From assembly GCF_028201475.1 (NCBI RefSeq), contig NZ_CP116383.1:3162001-3226000 (forward strand): 64,000 nt of DNA, given 5' to 3'. Source of the stretch: Vibrio sp. SCSIO 43137 (GTDB taxonomy: Bacteria > Pseudomonadota > Gammaproteobacteria > Enterobacterales > Vibrionaceae). Below are positions 1-10,029 of the stretch, one piece after another. The notes under the pieces were generated by a model, which saw only the letters and a list, made by a program, of their open reading frames with translations, searched no databases and had not been told where the DNA came from. A program made the translations under genes and the position numbers. Each line of letters starts with the position of its first letter. The stretch's first letter is position 1.

Positions 1-2319
1 AGGCAGTACAGTCGGACGCTGGTTGATACAAGTGTTCTGGTTAGAACGGGTGTACTTAGTCAGGTTATAGATATCGATACCCGCTTCGCCTGGTACCAAC
101 TCATCTTCATTAACCTTAACTACGATACGTGATGCATCCACAGACTGGATCATACCGCCACGTTTCGCTACTGCAGTAACACCGGAGTCAACCGCTACGT
201 TACGCTCAATACCAGTACCTACAAGAGGCTTGTCTGCGCGTAGTGTCGGAACCGCCTGACGTTGCATGTTCGCACCCATCAATGCACGGTTCGCATCATC
301 GTGTTCCAGGAATGGGATCAGAGATGCCGCCACAGATACAACCTGGTTGGTTGCAACGTCCATATAGTTAACCTGATCGCGTGGGTGCAGACCGGATTCA
401 CCTTTCTGACGTGCTGTAACCAGCTCTTCCTCGAAAGAACCTTCTTCAGTCAGGGCAGAGTTTGCCTGAGCAATGATGAACTGACCTTCTTCGATAGCAG
501 ACAGGTAATCTACTTCGTCAGTTACAATGCCATCTACAACACGACGGTATGGAGTCTCTAGGAAACCATAGTCATTACAACGTGCAAATGCAGATAGTGA
601 GTTGATCAGACCGATGTTCGGACCTTCAGGTGTTTCGATAGGACACAGACGTCCGTAGTGCGTAACGTGTACGTCACGTACTTCAAAACCAGCACGCTCA
701 CGAGTCAGACCACCCGGACCAAGTGCAGAAATACGACGCTTGTGCGTTACTTCTGACAGCGGGTTGTTCTGGTCCATAAACTGAGAAAGCTGTGAAGAGC
801 CAAAGAATTCTTTAACAGCCGCTGAAATAGGCTTAGCGTTGATCAGATCCTGAGGCATGATTGCATCAAGGTCACCAAGGCTCAGACGCTCTTTAACAGC
901 ACGTTCTACACGAACAAGACCAACACGGAATTGGTTTTCTGCCATTTCACCTACGCTACGGATACGACGGTTACCAAGGTGGTCGATATCATCAACTTCA
1001 CCGATACCGTTACGTATAGCGATAAGCTTCTTCATTACTTCGATGATGTCAGTTTCATCAAGGATACCTTGATCACCAGCATCTTCGCGCATGATAGAGC
1101 TGTTAAACTTCATACGACCAACTGTTGACAGATCATAGCGCTCTTCAGAGAAGAACAGGCTGTCAAACAGAGCTTCAGCAGCTTCTTTTGTTGGTGGCTC
1201 ACCCGGGCGCATCATGCGGTAGATTTCTACCAGAGCAGACAGACGGTCAACAGTACTGTCGATACGTAGCGTATCAGACATGAACGGACCATGGTCTAGG
1301 TCATTGGTGAACAGCACCTGTAGATTTTTGTGACCAGCCTGAGACAAGTTCGCCAGAACTTCCAGACTAATCTCTTGGTTCGCAGCTACAATAATCTCGC
1401 CGGTATCTTCATTGATGTAATCTTTAGAAGATACTTTACCAACGATGTACTCAACTGGTACTTCGATGAACTCAACGCCATCTTTTTCAAGCTGACGGAT
1501 ATGACGAGCAGTAACGCGACGACCAGTCTCTACGTAAGTCTTGCCATTAGCTTCAATATCAAATGTTGCCGTTTCACCACGTAGGCGATCCGGTACCAGC
1601 TCCATCATCAGAGTCTGGTCTTTCACTTCGAAGTTCACTTTCTCGAAGAAGATGTCCAGAATCTCTTCTGTAGTCTTGTTCAGTGCGCGAAGGATGATAG
1701 AAGCAGGCAGTTTACGACGACGGTCGATACGTACGTACAGGTTATCCTTAGGATCGAACTCAAAGTCCAGCCATGAGCCACGGTAAGGGATAACACGTGC
1801 GTTATATAAAACTTTACCTGATGAGTGGGTTTTACCTTTGTCGCTGTCGAAGAACACGCCTGGGCTTCGGTGCAGCTGGGATACGATAACCCTCTCGGTA
1901 CCATTAATTACAAAGGTACCATTGTCAGTCATCAGTGGGATTTCACCCATGTAGACTTCTTGTTCTTTAATGTCTTTTACAGTACCGGCCGGTGCATCTT
2001 TATCAAACACAACTAGACGCAGTTTAACGCGTAGTGGTTTTGAATAAGTTACACCACGGATTTGACATTCTTTAACATCAAAAACTGGCTCGCCAAGACG
2101 ATAGCTAACGTATTGCAGCTCAGAATTGCCGTTATAGCTCTGAATCGGAAATACAGAACGAAAAGCAGCCTCAAGACCGTATTGCCCCTCAGGATCCTGT
2201 TCGATAAATTTGTCGAACGAATCGAGCTGGATCGATAGCAAATATGGAATGTCCAAAACTTGTGGACGAGTACCAAAGTCCTTACGGATGCGCTTTTTCT
2301 CGGTATAAGAGTAAACCAT
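1..2319 (-). CDS. rpoB: RNA polymerase beta subunit, N-terminal 773 codons (cut by window edge)
   Basis: Beta subunit of the core RNA polymerase; with beta-prime it forms the catalytic centre. The frame opens with [16 protein letters not shown] at 2319 and stays open to base 1, where it reads [14 protein letters not shown]. About 570 further residues should lie outside the window, since the family length is about 1,340. The rifampicin-pocket segment falls near bases 700-800. Met515 sits at 775-777, so numbering matches E. coli exactly, and D516, H526 and S531 are all wild type, predicting rifampicin sensitivity. It follows rplL on the same strand across a 244-base spacer with two hairpins, as in the rplJL-rpoBC operon. 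The start is supported by the conserved N-terminus. Confidence 0.98.
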   Translation of the reverse strand, partial: MVYSYTEKKRIRKDFGTRPQVLDIPYLLSIQLDSFDKFIEQDPEGQYGLEAAFRSVFPIQSYNGNSELQYVSYRLGEPVFDVKECQIRGVTYSKPLRVKLRLVVFDKDAPAGTVKDIKEQEVYMGEIPLMTDNGTFVINGTERVIVSQLHRSPGVFFDSDKGKTHSSGKVLYNARVIPYRGSWLDFEFDPKDNLYVRIDRRRKLPASIILRALNKTTEEILDIFFEKVNFEVKDQTLMMELVPDRLRGETATFDIEANGKTYVETGRRVTARHIRQLEKDGVEFIEVPVEYIVGKVSSKDYINEDTGEIIVAANQEISLEVLANLSQAGHKNLQVLFTNDLDHGPFMSDTLRIDSTVDRLSALVEIYRMMRPGEPPTKEAAEALFDSLFFSEERYDLSTVGRMKFNSSIMREDAGDQGILDETDIIEVMKKLIAIRNGIGEVDDIDHLGNRRIRSVGEMAENQFRVGLVRVERAVKERLSLGDLDAIMPQDLINAKPISAAVKEFFGSSQLSQFMDQNNPLSEVTHKRRISALGPGGLTRERAGFEVRDVHVTHYGRLCPIETPEGPNIGLINSLSAFARCNDYGFLETPYRRVVDGIVTDEVDYLSAIEEGQFIIAQANSALTEEGSFEEELVTARQKGESGLHPRDQVNYMDVATNQVVSVAASLIPFLEHDDANRALMGANMQRQAVPTLRADKPLVGTGIERNVAVDSGVTAVAKRGGMIQSVDASRIVVKVNEDELVPGEAGIDIYNLTKYTRSNQNTCINQRPTVLP

Positions 2320-2509
2320 GGGGTTCCTCAGCTCGCTGATAAGTGACCCAAACTGTCCATTCATTTTCCTTTAGAAAAGAGCGGGACAGTAACTAACAAC
2401 TGTTTACTGTAGACCCTATGCTGACAGAAATAGCATAGCGGTTTTTTGCATGGATACTTGGTGCTTAAACAGCGGAAAATTCACCAAGACCCTACAGCGC
2501 AAAAAGGCC

Positions 2510-2548
2510 GGTGGTCAATAAACCACCAGCCATTAGCCTTTCGGCTAA
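2510..2548 (-). promoter_or_regulatory. Paired hairpins in the rplL-rpoB spacer (probable attenuator / RNA processing region)
   Basis: Two back-to-back inverted repeats follow rplL. One has stem TTAGCC/GGCTAA with a GAAA tetraloop (2533-2548). The other has stem GGTGGT/ACCACC (2510-2527) and is followed by a short T-run in the transcript. In E. coli this spacer carries a partial terminator and an RNase III site that set the ratio of L7/L12 to beta. The same role is inferred from position. The rest of the spacer (2320-2509) shows no clear element. Confidence 0.6.
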
Positions 2549-2563
2549 GAAATTAAGTAATAA

Positions 2564-2932
2564 TTACTTAACTTCAACAGAAGCACCAGCTTCTTCTAGT
2601 TGTGCTTTAAGAGCTTCAGCTTCTTCTTTAGAAACAGCTTCTTTAAGTGGTGCTGGAGCACCGTCAACTAGACCTTTAGCTTCTTTAAGACCTAGGCCTG
2701 TAGCTGCACGTACTGCTTTGATTACAGCAACTTTGTTACCGCCAGCGCCAGTTAGGATTACGTCAAATTCAGTTTTCTCTTCTGCAGCTTCACCGCCAGC
2801 AGCGCCGCCAGCAACAACAGCTGCTGCAGCAGAAACGCCGAATTTTTCTTCCATAGCTTCGATAAGCTCAACAACTTGCATTACAGACATTTCTGCAACT
2901 GCGTCTAGGATTTGCTCGTTTGTAATAGACAT
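2564..2932 (-). CDS. rplL: 50S ribosomal protein L7/L12
   Basis: Stalk protein of the large ribosomal subunit that recruits translational GTPases. Its 122 residues match the usual 120-125. The N-terminal dimerisation segment ([20 protein letters not shown]) is followed by an Ala/Gly-rich hinge near residues 35-52. The conserved C-terminal domain contains [20 protein letters not shown], the factor-binding helix region. It lies 57 bases downstream of rplJ, so L10 and L12 are co-transcribed and can form the complex that represses their own translation. Confidence 0.99.
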   Translation of the reverse strand: MSITNEQILDAVAEMSVMQVVELIEAMEEKFGVSAAAAVVAGGAAGGEAAEEKTEFDVILTGAGGNKVAVIKAVRAATGLGLKEAKGLVDGAPAPLKEAVSKEEAEALKAQLEEAGASVEVK

Positions 2933-2989
2933 AACAATTCTCTTTTAAATCAACAATAAGTTTAAATAGCAACCAGTGAAAAGCAAGGC

Positions 2990-3484
2990 TTAAGCCGCAG
3001 CTTCTTCTTTTTGGTCGCGTAGTGCAGCGATAGTACGTACCAGCTTGCCTGCAGAAGCTTCTTTCATGCACATCATTAGGCGTGCGATAGCTTCGTCGTA
3101 AGTTGGTAGTGTCGCCAGTACTTCAGCGTCAGTAACTGCGCCTTCAAATGCAGCAGCTTTGATCTCAAATTCTTTGTTCTCTTTTGCGAAGTCTTTGAAA
3201 AGACGCGCAGCAGCACCTGGGTGCTCGTTAGAGAATGCGATCAAAGTTGGACCTACGAATACGTCTTGTAGACATTCGTAGTCTGTGCCTTCCACAGCGC
3301 GACGTGCTAGTGTGTTACGCACAACTCTCATGTAAACACCCGCTTCACGAGCTTGTTTACGTAGAGAAGTCATTGCGCCAACAGTAACGCCACGAGAGTC
3401 AGCTACAACTGCAGAAAGTGCATCACCGGCCGCTTCGTTGACTTCAGCAACAATTGCTTTTTTGTCTTGAAGGTTTAAAGCCAT
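2990..3484 (-). CDS. rplJ: 50S ribosomal protein L10
   Basis: Anchors the L7/L12 stalk to 23S rRNA; the L10-(L12) complex also binds its own mRNA leader. The start chosen is [15 protein letters not shown] at 3484, giving 164 residues (E. coli has 165). It is preceded by AGGAGT at good spacing. An upstream in-frame ATG at 3520 would add 12 non-conserved residues and is rejected. The C-terminal Lys/Glu/Ala-rich helix that binds L12 dimers is present. Confidence 0.98.
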   Translation of the reverse strand: MALNLQDKKAIVAEVNEAAGDALSAVVADSRGVTVGAMTSLRKQAREAGVYMRVVRNTLARRAVEGTDYECLQDVFVGPTLIAFSNEHPGAAARLFKDFAKENKEFEIKAAAFEGAVTDAEVLATLPTYDEAIARLMMCMKEASAGKLVRTIAALRDQKEEAAA

Positions 3485-3740
3485 TTTGGATTTACTCCTG
3501 GTTGTCGTTACACTACTCACTAAAAATTAGTGAGAGTAAATACAGTGCATTCCCAGAAGAAAGACAATCTATGAAAGTTTGGCTTTCTGTCAGTTCGGGC
3601 ACCATCTACGTAGGTTTTATTAAGTTCCTCACAAAAAGTTCAGAACGCCTACGGTCTTGGACGGAGACTAAGTTCACTAAGCTTGTTTAAAAAACGGAAT
3701 TTAAAAACAATTTTGTGATCACAGCCCCAACCACAATTAA
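3485..3740 (-). promoter_or_regulatory. rplJ leader (probable L10-L12 autogenous control region)
   Basis: About 250 transcribed, non-coding bases separate the promoter at 3752-3780 from rplJ. E. coli has a leader in the same place that is bound by the L10-L12 complex to repress translation. The same function is inferred from position and length. No consensus binding fold was verified base by base. Confidence 0.55.
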
Positions 3741-3780
3741 ATAGGCGCAGAATTATACATCAATTTTGCGCCTATGCAAA
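3741..3780 (-). promoter_or_regulatory. rplJ promoter with the -10 inside a hairpin
   Basis: On the minus strand a -35 TTTGCA (3775-3780) and a -10 TATAAT (3752-3757) are 17 bases apart, immediately after the rplA stop codon. The -10 lies in the loop of a 9-base-pair inverted repeat, ATAGGCGCA/TGCGCCTAT (3741-3749 and 3767-3775). The position matches the known PL10 promoter of E. coli. Confidence 0.7.
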
Positions 3781-4485
3781 TTAGTTTGCTTGAGTGTTCA
3801 GGCTAGCCTGATCAACAGCAACACCAGCACCCATTGTAGTAGAGATGCTTACTTTCTTCAGGAAAGTACCTTTCGCTGAAGAAGGCTTAGCTTTCTTAAG
3901 AGCAACCAATAGTGCTTCAAGGTTTTCCTGAAGTTGGTTAGCTTCGAAAGTCGCTTTACCGATAGTAGTGTGGATGATGCCGTTCTTGTCGTTACGGTAA
4001 CGAACCTGACCAGCTTTCGCGTTCTTAACAGCGTCAGCAACGTTAGGAGTTACAGTACCAACTTTAGGGTTTGGCATAAGACCGCGAGGACCAAGAATAG
4101 TACCTAGCTGACCAACAACGCGCATTGCATCTGGAGAAGCAACAACTACGTCGAAGTTCATTTCGCCTTTCTTAACCTGCTCAGCAAGATCTTCCATACC
4201 AACGATGTCAGCACCAGCTTCTTTAGCTGCTTCAGCGTTTGCACCCTGAGTGAATACTGCTACGCGGATTTCACGGCCAGTACCGTGAGGAAGAACAGTC
4301 GCACCACGTACGTTCTGATCAGATTTACGAGCGTCAATGCCAAGATTAACAGCTACATCTACGCTTTCTACGAACTTAGCAGTAGCAAGTTCTTTAAGAA
4401 GAGCGATAGCTTCGTTGATTTCGTACTCTTTAGTTACGTCAACTTTTTCGCGGATTACGCGCATGCGCTTAGTAAGTTTTGCCAT
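3781..4485 (-). CDS. rplA: 50S ribosomal protein L1
   Basis: L1-stalk protein of the large subunit, involved in E-site tRNA release. In the L11 operon it is the translational repressor that binds the rplK leader. Its 234 residues are the standard length. Recognisable segments are the N-terminal [16 protein letters not shown] and the conserved [15 protein letters not shown] loop near residues 131-145. It begins 4 bases after the rplK stop, consistent with translational coupling. Confidence 0.99.
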   Translation of the reverse strand: MAKLTKRMRVIREKVDVTKEYEINEAIALLKELATAKFVESVDVAVNLGIDARKSDQNVRGATVLPHGTGREIRVAVFTQGANAEAAKEAGADIVGMEDLAEQVKKGEMNFDVVVASPDAMRVVGQLGTILGPRGLMPNPKVGTVTPNVADAVKNAKAGQVRYRNDKNGIIHTTIGKATFEANQLQENLEALLVALKKAKPSSAKGTFLKKVSISTTMGAGVAVDQASLNTQAN

Positions 4486-4489
4486 GATC

Positions 4490-4918
4490 TTATCCCTCTA
4501 CCACTAGGCCCATTGAACGAGCAGTACCTGCGATAGAACGCTTCATCGCTTCGATGTCAGCACCAGTCATATCAGCAGCTTTAGTTTCTGCGATTTCCTG
4601 AAGCTGTGCGTCAGTCACTGTACCCACTTTTTCAGTGTTTGGACGACCTGAACCAGACTTAACGCCTGCAGCTTTCTTAAGAAGAACTGCCGCTGGTGGA
4701 GTCTTAGTTTCAAAAGTGAAAGAACGGTCGTTGTATACAGAGATAACAACTGGGATTGGAAGACCTTTCTCAACAGATTCTGTTTTTGCGTTGAACGCTT
4801 TACAGAATTCCATGATGTTAACACCGTGCTGACCTAGAGCAGGACCAACCGGTGGACTTGGGTTTGCCATACCCGCTGCAACTTGCAGCTTGATATAAGC
4901 TTCAACTTTCTTAGCCAT
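4490..4918 (-). CDS. rplK: 50S ribosomal protein L11
   Basis: Forms the GTPase-associated centre with 23S rRNA and is needed for RelA activation on stalled ribosomes. It has 142 residues, like E. coli. The N-terminal domain carries the conserved proline-rich stretch [19 protein letters not shown] (residues 18-36). The C-terminal RNA-binding domain follows. It is first gene of the rplKA unit, behind the promoter at 5016-5044. Confidence 0.99.
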   Translation of the reverse strand: MAKKVEAYIKLQVAAGMANPSPPVGPALGQHGVNIMEFCKAFNAKTESVEKGLPIPVVISVYNDRSFTFETKTPPAAVLLKKAAGVKSGSGRPNTEKVGTVTDAQLQEIAETKAADMTGADIEAMKRSIAGTARSMGLVVEG

Positions 4919-5005
4919 GATATTTCCTAAATTTGGGTTCAGACGCTAGTGTAATCACCAGCTCCCCGTGAGTAATTAGACTCTTTTTACTAAGAGACTA
5001 GTAAA

Positions 5006-5044
5006 AAGGCGCGAAATTATAATCAGATTTCGCGCCTTATACAA
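5006..5044 (-). promoter_or_regulatory. Overlapping nusG terminator and rplK promoter
   Basis: A perfect 12-base-pair inverted repeat (AAGGCGCGAAAT / ATTTCGCGCCTT, 5006-5017 and 5027-5038) is followed on the minus strand by a T-run, the shape of a Rho-independent terminator for secE-nusG. The same bases contain a promoter: -35 TTGTAT (5039-5044), 17-base spacer, -10 TATAAT (5016-5021) at the loop. One element therefore seems to end one operon and start the next. Confidence 0.75.
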
Positions 5045-5062
5045 CCTTAAAAGGGTGTTTTT

Positions 5063-5611
5063 TTAATCAAGTTTATCCACTTGACCAAACTCAAGCTCAA
5101 CCGGTGTTGCACGACCAAAGATCGATACAGACACTTTCAGGCGGCTCTTCTCGTAATCCACTTCTTCAACAGTACCGTTAAAGTCAGCAAACGGACCTTC
5201 ATTAACACGTACCACTTCACCCGCTTCAAACATCGTCTTAGGACGTGGAGCTTCGCTAGCTTGCTCAAGGCGGTTAAGAATCGCATCCGCCTCTTTATCT
5301 GTGATAGGTGCAGGACGGTCAGAAGTACCACCAATGAAGCCCATTACACGAGGAACACTGCGTACTAGGTGCCATGATTCATCATTCATGATCATCTGAA
5401 CCAGAACATAGCCCGGGAAGAATTTACGCTCACTCTTGCGGCGCTGGCCAGCACGCATTTCAACAACTTCTTCAGTAGGGACCAGAACCTCACCGAAGTA
5501 ATCTTCCATCGCATGCATTTTAATATGTTCGCGAAGAGATTGAGCTACACGGCCTTCATAGCCTGAAAAGGCCTGAACTACATACCAGCGTTTTTTTGGA
5601 GCTTCACTCAT
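5063..5611 (-). CDS. nusG: Transcription termination/antitermination factor NusG
   Basis: Binds RNA polymerase, promotes processivity and links it to Rho or to ribosomal protein S10. The 182 residues hold an N-terminal NGN domain ([20 protein letters not shown]) and a C-terminal KOW domain ([20 protein letters not shown], near residues 126-145). The gene is 12 bases downstream of secE, the universal secE-nusG arrangement. Confidence 0.99.
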   Translation of the reverse strand: MSEAPKKRWYVVQAFSGYEGRVAQSLREHIKMHAMEDYFGEVLVPTEEVVEMRAGQRRKSERKFFPGYVLVQMIMNDESWHLVRSVPRVMGFIGGTSDRPAPITDKEADAILNRLEQASEAPRPKTMFEAGEVVRVNEGPFADFNGTVEEVDYEKSRLKVSVSIFGRATPVELEFGQVDKLD

Positions 5612-5623
5612 GAATTAAGATCC

Positions 5624-6001
5624 TCACATTCCAGTTACAAAGTTAACCAGACGAACCATAATGCCGTCGATACCCCAAAGAACCAGAGCCATAACAATAC
5701 ATACAGCCAATACAATCAGTGTAGTCTGCACTGTTTCCTGACGCGTAGGCCAGACAACTTTACGAACCTCAATACGAGACTCCCGTGCAAAAGTGATCGC
5801 GGCTTTACCTTTTGCTGTTGTAGCCGCAACACCCAGTGCAGCAGCAATCAGTACAACAACACCTGCTGCACGAATAACAACAGACAATTCACCATACAGG
5901 TAATTACCCACAACAGCAGCGGCCAACAGAGCAAAAGCGACGACCCACTTAAAGATATCTGCTGTACTTGAGCTATTTGGAGTTTCAGCGTTTGCTTTCA
6001 T
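5624..6001 (-). CDS. secE: Preprotein translocase subunit SecE
   Basis: Essential inner-membrane subunit that clamps SecY in the SecYEG channel. The 125-residue protein has three predicted membrane segments, two near residues 18-56 and the third near residues 95-118. The conserved amphipathic segment [20 protein letters not shown] precedes the last one. This is the three-segment gamma-proteobacterial form. It is co-transcribed with nusG. Confidence 0.97.
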   Translation of the reverse strand: MKANAETPNSSSTADIFKWVVAFALLAAAVVGNYLYGELSVVIRAAGVVVLIAAALGVAATTAKGKAAITFARESRIEVRKVVWPTRQETVQTTLIVLAVCIVMALVLWGIDGIMVRLVNFVTGM

Positions 6002-6064
6002 AGAACCAACCTGTCACAAGTCTTAAATATAGACGACAACAACCCCGCTGTTGCAGGGCTCATT

Positions 6065-6097
6065 CTTAATACGCTAAATAATTTGGCGTATTATTAA
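6065..6097 (-). other. Inverted repeat in the tuf-secE spacer
   Basis: An AATACGC/GCGTATT repeat (6068-6074 and 6086-6092) with an AT-rich loop lies in the secE leader about 65 bases upstream of the start codon. It resembles the repeats that overlap the rplK and rplJ promoters, but no convincing -35/-10 pair was identified here. Confidence 0.35.
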
Positions 6098-6183
6098 GCC
6101 AAGATACTACACCTTGACCATTAAATTCTTTGCTTTTCAATGAGTTGGACACTAAATCGTATCTTCTCTTTTGTCTTGCGCAG

Positions 6184-6211
6184 AAAAAGGGCATCAAATG
6201 ATGCCCTTTTT
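6184..6211 (-). terminator. tuf Rho-independent terminator
   Basis: Stem GGGCATC/GATGCCC with an AAAT loop (ATTT on the transcript strand) lies 20 bases beyond the tuf stop. A-runs and T-runs flank both sides, so it could work in either direction. It separates the tRNA-tuf operon from secE-nusG. Confidence 0.9.
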
Positions 6212-6230
6212 ACTAGTGTTTCGTCAAATC

Positions 6231-7415
6231 TTATTCAAAGATTTTAGCAACAACACCAGCACCAACTGTACGGCCACCTTCACGGATAGCGAAGCGTAGA
6301 CCTTCGTCCATCGCGATAGGAGCGATCAGTTCAACAGTCATCTGGATGTTATCACCAGGCATTACCATTTCTACGCCTTCAGGTAGCTCGATGTTACCTG
6401 TTACGTCAGTTGTACGGAAGTAGAACTGTGGACGGTAGCCTTTGAAGAATGGAGTGTGACGACCACCTTCATCTTTAGACAGAACGTATACTTCTGACTC
6501 GAACTTAGTGTGTGGAGTGATTGAACCAGGAGCTGCAAGTACTTGACCACGCTCTACTTCTTCACGCTTAGTACCACGTAGAAGTGCACCAACGTTCTCA
6601 CCCGCACGACCTTCGTCTAGAAGCTTACGGAACATCTCAACACCTGTACAAGTTGTTGAAGTTGTTTCTTTAATACCAACGATTTCTACTTCGTCACCTA
6701 CACGTAGGATACCACGCTCGATACGGCCAGTTACTACTGTACCACGACCCTGGATTGAGAATACGTCTTCAATTGGAAGTAGGAACGGCTGGTCTACTGC
6801 ACGCTCTGGCTCTGGGATGTAAGAATCTAGCGCTTCTGCTAGTTCTACAATCTTGTCTTCCCACTCTTTCTCGCCGTTTAGGGCACCAAGAGCTGAACCT
6901 TGAATTACTGGCAGGTCATCACCTGGGAATTCGTACTCAGAAAGAAGTTCACGAACTTCCATTTCTACTAGTTCTAGTAGTTCTTCATCATCAACCATGT
7001 CACATTTGTTCATGAATACGATGATGAAAGGGATACCAACCTGACGGCCAAGTAGGATGTGCTCACGAGTCTGAGGCATTGGGCCGTCAGTCGCAGCTAC
7101 TACAAGGATACCACCGTCCATCTGAGCAGCACCGGTGATCATGTTTTTAACATAGTCAGCGTGTCCTGGGCAGTCTACGTGTGCGTAGTGACGAGTTGGA
7201 GTGTCGTACTCAACGTGAGAAGTTGCGATTGTAATACCGCGCTCACGCTCTTCTGGAGCGTTATCGATTGATGCGAAGTCTTTCGCTTCACCGCCGTACA
7301 CTTTAGCAAGAGTTGTACAGATTGCAGCAGTTAGAGTTGTTTTACCGTGGTCAACGTGGCCGATAGTACCAACGTTTACGTGCGGTTTCGTACGTTCAAA
7401 TTTTTCTTTAGACAT
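6231..7415 (-). CDS. tuf: Elongation factor Tu
   Basis: GTPase that delivers aminoacyl-tRNA to the ribosome. The start chosen is [17 protein letters not shown] at 7415, giving 394 residues as in other gamma-proteobacteria; in-frame codons upstream to 7463 are not conserved. GTPase motifs are the P-loop GHVDHGKTT (near residue 19), the DCPGH switch II and NKCD. The gene follows four tRNA genes on the same strand, the E. coli tufB arrangement. A second copy probably exists elsewhere on the chromosome. Confidence 0.98.
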   Translation of the reverse strand: MSKEKFERTKPHVNVGTIGHVDHGKTTLTAAICTTLAKVYGGEAKDFASIDNAPEERERGITIATSHVEYDTPTRHYAHVDCPGHADYVKNMITGAAQMDGGILVVAATDGPMPQTREHILLGRQVGIPFIIVFMNKCDMVDDEELLELVEMEVRELLSEYEFPGDDLPVIQGSALGALNGEKEWEDKIVELAEALDSYIPEPERAVDQPFLLPIEDVFSIQGRGTVVTGRIERGILRVGDEVEIVGIKETTSTTCTGVEMFRKLLDEGRAGENVGALLRGTKREEVERGQVLAAPGSITPHTKFESEVYVLSKDEGGRHTPFFKGYRPQFYFRTTDVTGNIELPEGVEMVMPGDNIQMTVELIAPIAMDEGLRFAIREGGRTVGAGVVAKIFE

Positions 7416-7554
7416 GAGTTGTCCCTCTAGGTACGGATTTAGGTGGCTTTGATGACCACGCAACCAAAAAAAATCTTGGTAATAAACTGTTCTTCAGAAC
7501 TAAACTTAGTTTAGTCAAAAAAAAGTATCAAAAGGAAAAAAATGCGCAAAGAGC

Positions 7555-7630
7555 TGGTGCTGATAGGCGGATTTGAACCGCCGACCTCACCCTTACCAAG
7601 GGTGCGCTCTACCGACTGAGCTATATCAGC
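7555..7630 (-). tRNA. thrT: tRNA-Thr (GGT)
   Basis: 76 nt including an encoded CCA (TGG at 7555-7557 on the plus strand). The anticodon loop reads TTGGTAA, giving anticodon GGT. It is the last tRNA before tuf. Confidence 0.97.
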
Positions 7631-7641
7631 ACTCTTTAGAA

Positions 7642-7716
<75 letters not shown>

Positions 7717-7750
7717 ACACGTAACTCTGAGAGCTATTTCCTTAAGAATA

Positions 7751-7835
<85 letters not shown>

Positions 7836-7861
7836 AAAAATTTCTCTTTCTTAAAAGAAAG

Positions 7862-7937
<76 letters not shown>

Positions 7938-7952
7938 ACATAAGTGGAGCGC

Positions 7953-7981
7953 ATTCTATGGGATGATCTTGGCCCTTGCAA
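7953..7981 (-). promoter_or_regulatory. Promoter of the tRNA-tuf operon
   Basis: On the minus strand, -35 TTGCAA (7976-7981) and -10 TAGAAT (7953-7958) are 17 bases apart. A GC-rich discriminator (GCGC) follows the -10 and an A/T-rich stretch lies upstream. This is the pattern of stringently controlled stable-RNA promoters with an UP element. Confidence 0.8.
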
Positions 7982-8142
7982 TAGCTAAATTAAAAAAATT
8001 TGCCATTTCCTGAATATTCCTGTTTTTCGATGCTTTTTTACCCAAATTCTTGCTGTGTTATTGAGTTATGTTACCCATATCTCTTGAATTCATCTTTACA
8101 TGATGTATTTTCGCCATCTATATAACCGTTTTGAGATTGTCT

Positions 8143-9066
8143 ATGAACTCCTATATGTCATTCGACCGGCACTTGTGGGCTGAGCTGAGAAATTCCGTCC
8201 CGATGACGCTGTCTGAACATGATTTGCAAGAACTGCAGGGGATCAACGAAAGTCTCACCATGAAAGAGGCGGTGGAAATTTATCTGCCCCTGTCTCGTCT
8301 GATTAACCTTTATATCTCTGCCCGTCAGAGCCGTAATACCGTCCTTAACAACTTCCTCAATCGCCACGAACAGTCGGGGACCTTTATTATTGGTATTGCC
8401 GGCAGTGTGGCCGTAGGCAAAAGTACCACCGCAAGATTGCTTAAAGCACTTCTATCCCGCTGGGACAAGCACCCTTCCGTTGAGCTGGTCACCACCGATG
8501 GTTTTCTGTTGCCTAACCGTGTGCTCAATGAAAGGGATTTGATGAAGAAGAAGGGCTTTCCGGAATCTTACGATATGCGCCGTCTGGTGCAGTTTGTTTC
8601 CGATGTGAAGTCTGGTAAGCGCAATGTCACGGCACCGGTTTACTCTCATATTACTTATGACATTACTAAAGAAGAGAAAGTAGTCGACCAGCCTGACGTA
8701 CTTATTATTGAAGGGTTGAATGTATTGCAGAGTGGTATGGACTACCCTCATGACCCGCACCGGGTGTTTATTTCCGATTTTGTCGACTTCTCTATCTTTG
8801 TCGATGCGGATTCTGAACTGATTGAAAAGTGGTATGTGGAGCGTTTTCTTAAGTTCCGCGAAAGCGCCTTCAGAAAACCCGGCTCTTACTTCTCCCACTA
8901 CACCAAGATGGATCAGCAGCAGGCTATTCAGAAAGCTCAGGATATATGGCGATCTATTAATGGTAAAAACCTTGCCCAGAACATTCTGCCAACCCGTGAA
9001 CGGGCACAGTTGATTCTGAGGAAAGGTTCAAACCATACCGTAGAAGAAGTACTGTTAAGAAAGTAG
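8143..9066 (+). CDS. coaA: Pantothenate kinase (type I)
   Basis: ATP-dependent phosphorylation of pantothenate, the first and rate-controlling step of coenzyme A synthesis. The 307-residue protein carries the P-loop GSVAVGKST and long stretches typical of CoaA ([41 protein letters not shown]). The ATG at 8143 ([12 protein letters not shown]) is preferred over a TTG at 8131. The upstream Shine-Dalgarno is weak. It is divergent from the tRNA-tuf operon and convergent with birA. Confidence 0.97.
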   Translation: MNSYMSFDRHLWAELRNSVPMTLSEHDLQELQGINESLTMKEAVEIYLPLSRLINLYISARQSRNTVLNNFLNRHEQSGTFIIGIAGSVAVGKSTTARLLKALLSRWDKHPSVELVTTDGFLLPNRVLNERDLMKKKGFPESYDMRRLVQFVSDVKSGKRNVTAPVYSHITYDITKEEKVVDQPDVLIIEGLNVLQSGMDYPHDPHRVFISDFVDFSIFVDADSELIEKWYVERFLKFRESAFRKPGSYFSHYTKMDQQQAIQKAQDIWRSINGKNLAQNILPTRERAQLILRKGSNHTVEEVLLRK

Positions 9067-9073
9067 GGCTGAT

Positions 9074-10027
9074 CTAGCCAGCCCGGAGAGAGATCTCACC
9101 GCCGATAAAGCTCTCAATGCCCTGTTCTGTTTCCAGAAGTAAGGCTCCCTGTTCGTTGATACCTCTGGCTATGCCGCTAATTTCTCTCGGGCCAAGCAGC
9201 AGGCGGACAGGGCGATCTAAGAAGTTATCCAGACGATTCCAGCGGCTGACAAAACCTGTCATTCCACGCTGCTCATACTCTTCTAATGCCAGCTTCCACG
9301 CATTGATAAGTGCAGAGGCCAGTTGATTTCTTTCCGGCACTTCCCCCATCTCTTCAAGGGAAACCCATGGCTGGTCAATGCCTGCGGTGTTCTCCGGCAT
9401 AGCCACATTCAAGCCCATACCAATCACCAGATGGGCAGCACCTCCGGCCTGTCCGCTCATTTCAACTAAGATGCCGGCCAGCTTTCTATCATTAATATAG
9501 AGGTCATTCGGCCATTTCAGCTTCACTCCGGAAATACCTTGCTGCTCCAGCGCCTCAGCGATAGCAACGCCTACGATTAAGCTCAGCCCCATTGCCGCTG
9601 CCATACCGGCATCCAGCCGCCAATACATAGAGAGATAAAGGTTAGAACCGAAAGGAGAAACCCACTGACGGCCACGCCGGCCACGTCCCTGAGTCTGATA
9701 CTCAGCAATACAAACTGAACCACTCGTGAGGTTTTCTACCCGTTCCAGTAAGTACTGGTTGGTTGAGTCAATAACAGGTATCAGCTCTACCGGTAGTGAA
9801 GTCGCTTCGGACAACCTACCCTGCTCCAGTAACTGAAGAGGTTTTGCCAGCTTATAGCCACGCCCGTGAACCCGGTAGATATCCAGCCCCCATTCAGAGA
9901 GCCCTTTAATATGCTTACTTATCGCGGCGCGTGAAATATTAAGTTGCTGTCCGGCCTCTTCACCGGAGATAAACTGACCATCAGAAAGAAGCTTGATGAT
10001 CTTCTGCTTAACCGCGTGTTCTCTCAT
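9074..10027 (-). CDS. birA: Bifunctional biotin-[acetyl-CoA-carboxylase] ligase / biotin operon repressor
   Basis: Attaches biotin to the carboxylase carrier protein and, as the biotinyl-AMP complex, represses biotin synthesis genes. The 317 residues include an N-terminal winged helix-turn-helix (residues 1-60, with GEEAGQQLNISRAAISKHI) and a ligase domain. The ligase domain holds the biotinyl-AMP loop GRGRRGRQW near residue 115 and KWPNDLYIN. The DNA-binding domain indicates the group II, regulatory form. It lies 2 bases downstream of murB, so the two are co-transcribed. Confidence 0.97.
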   Translation of the reverse strand: MREHAVKQKIIKLLSDGQFISGEEAGQQLNISRAAISKHIKGLSEWGLDIYRVHGRGYKLAKPLQLLEQGRLSEATSLPVELIPVIDSTNQYLLERVENLTSGSVCIAEYQTQGRGRRGRQWVSPFGSNLYLSMYWRLDAGMAAAMGLSLIVGVAIAEALEQQGISGVKLKWPNDLYINDRKLAGILVEMSGQAGGAAHLVIGMGLNVAMPENTAGIDQPWVSLEEMGEVPERNQLASALINAWKLALEEYEQRGMTGFVSRWNRLDNFLDRPVRLLLGPREISGIARGINEQGALLLETEQGIESFIGGEISLRAG

Positions 10028-10029
10028 GA

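Noticed and set aside
2511-2948. 145-codon plus-strand frame opposite rplL
   Set aside because: A Ser/Ala-rich shadow of the Ala/Glu-rich L7/L12 gene.
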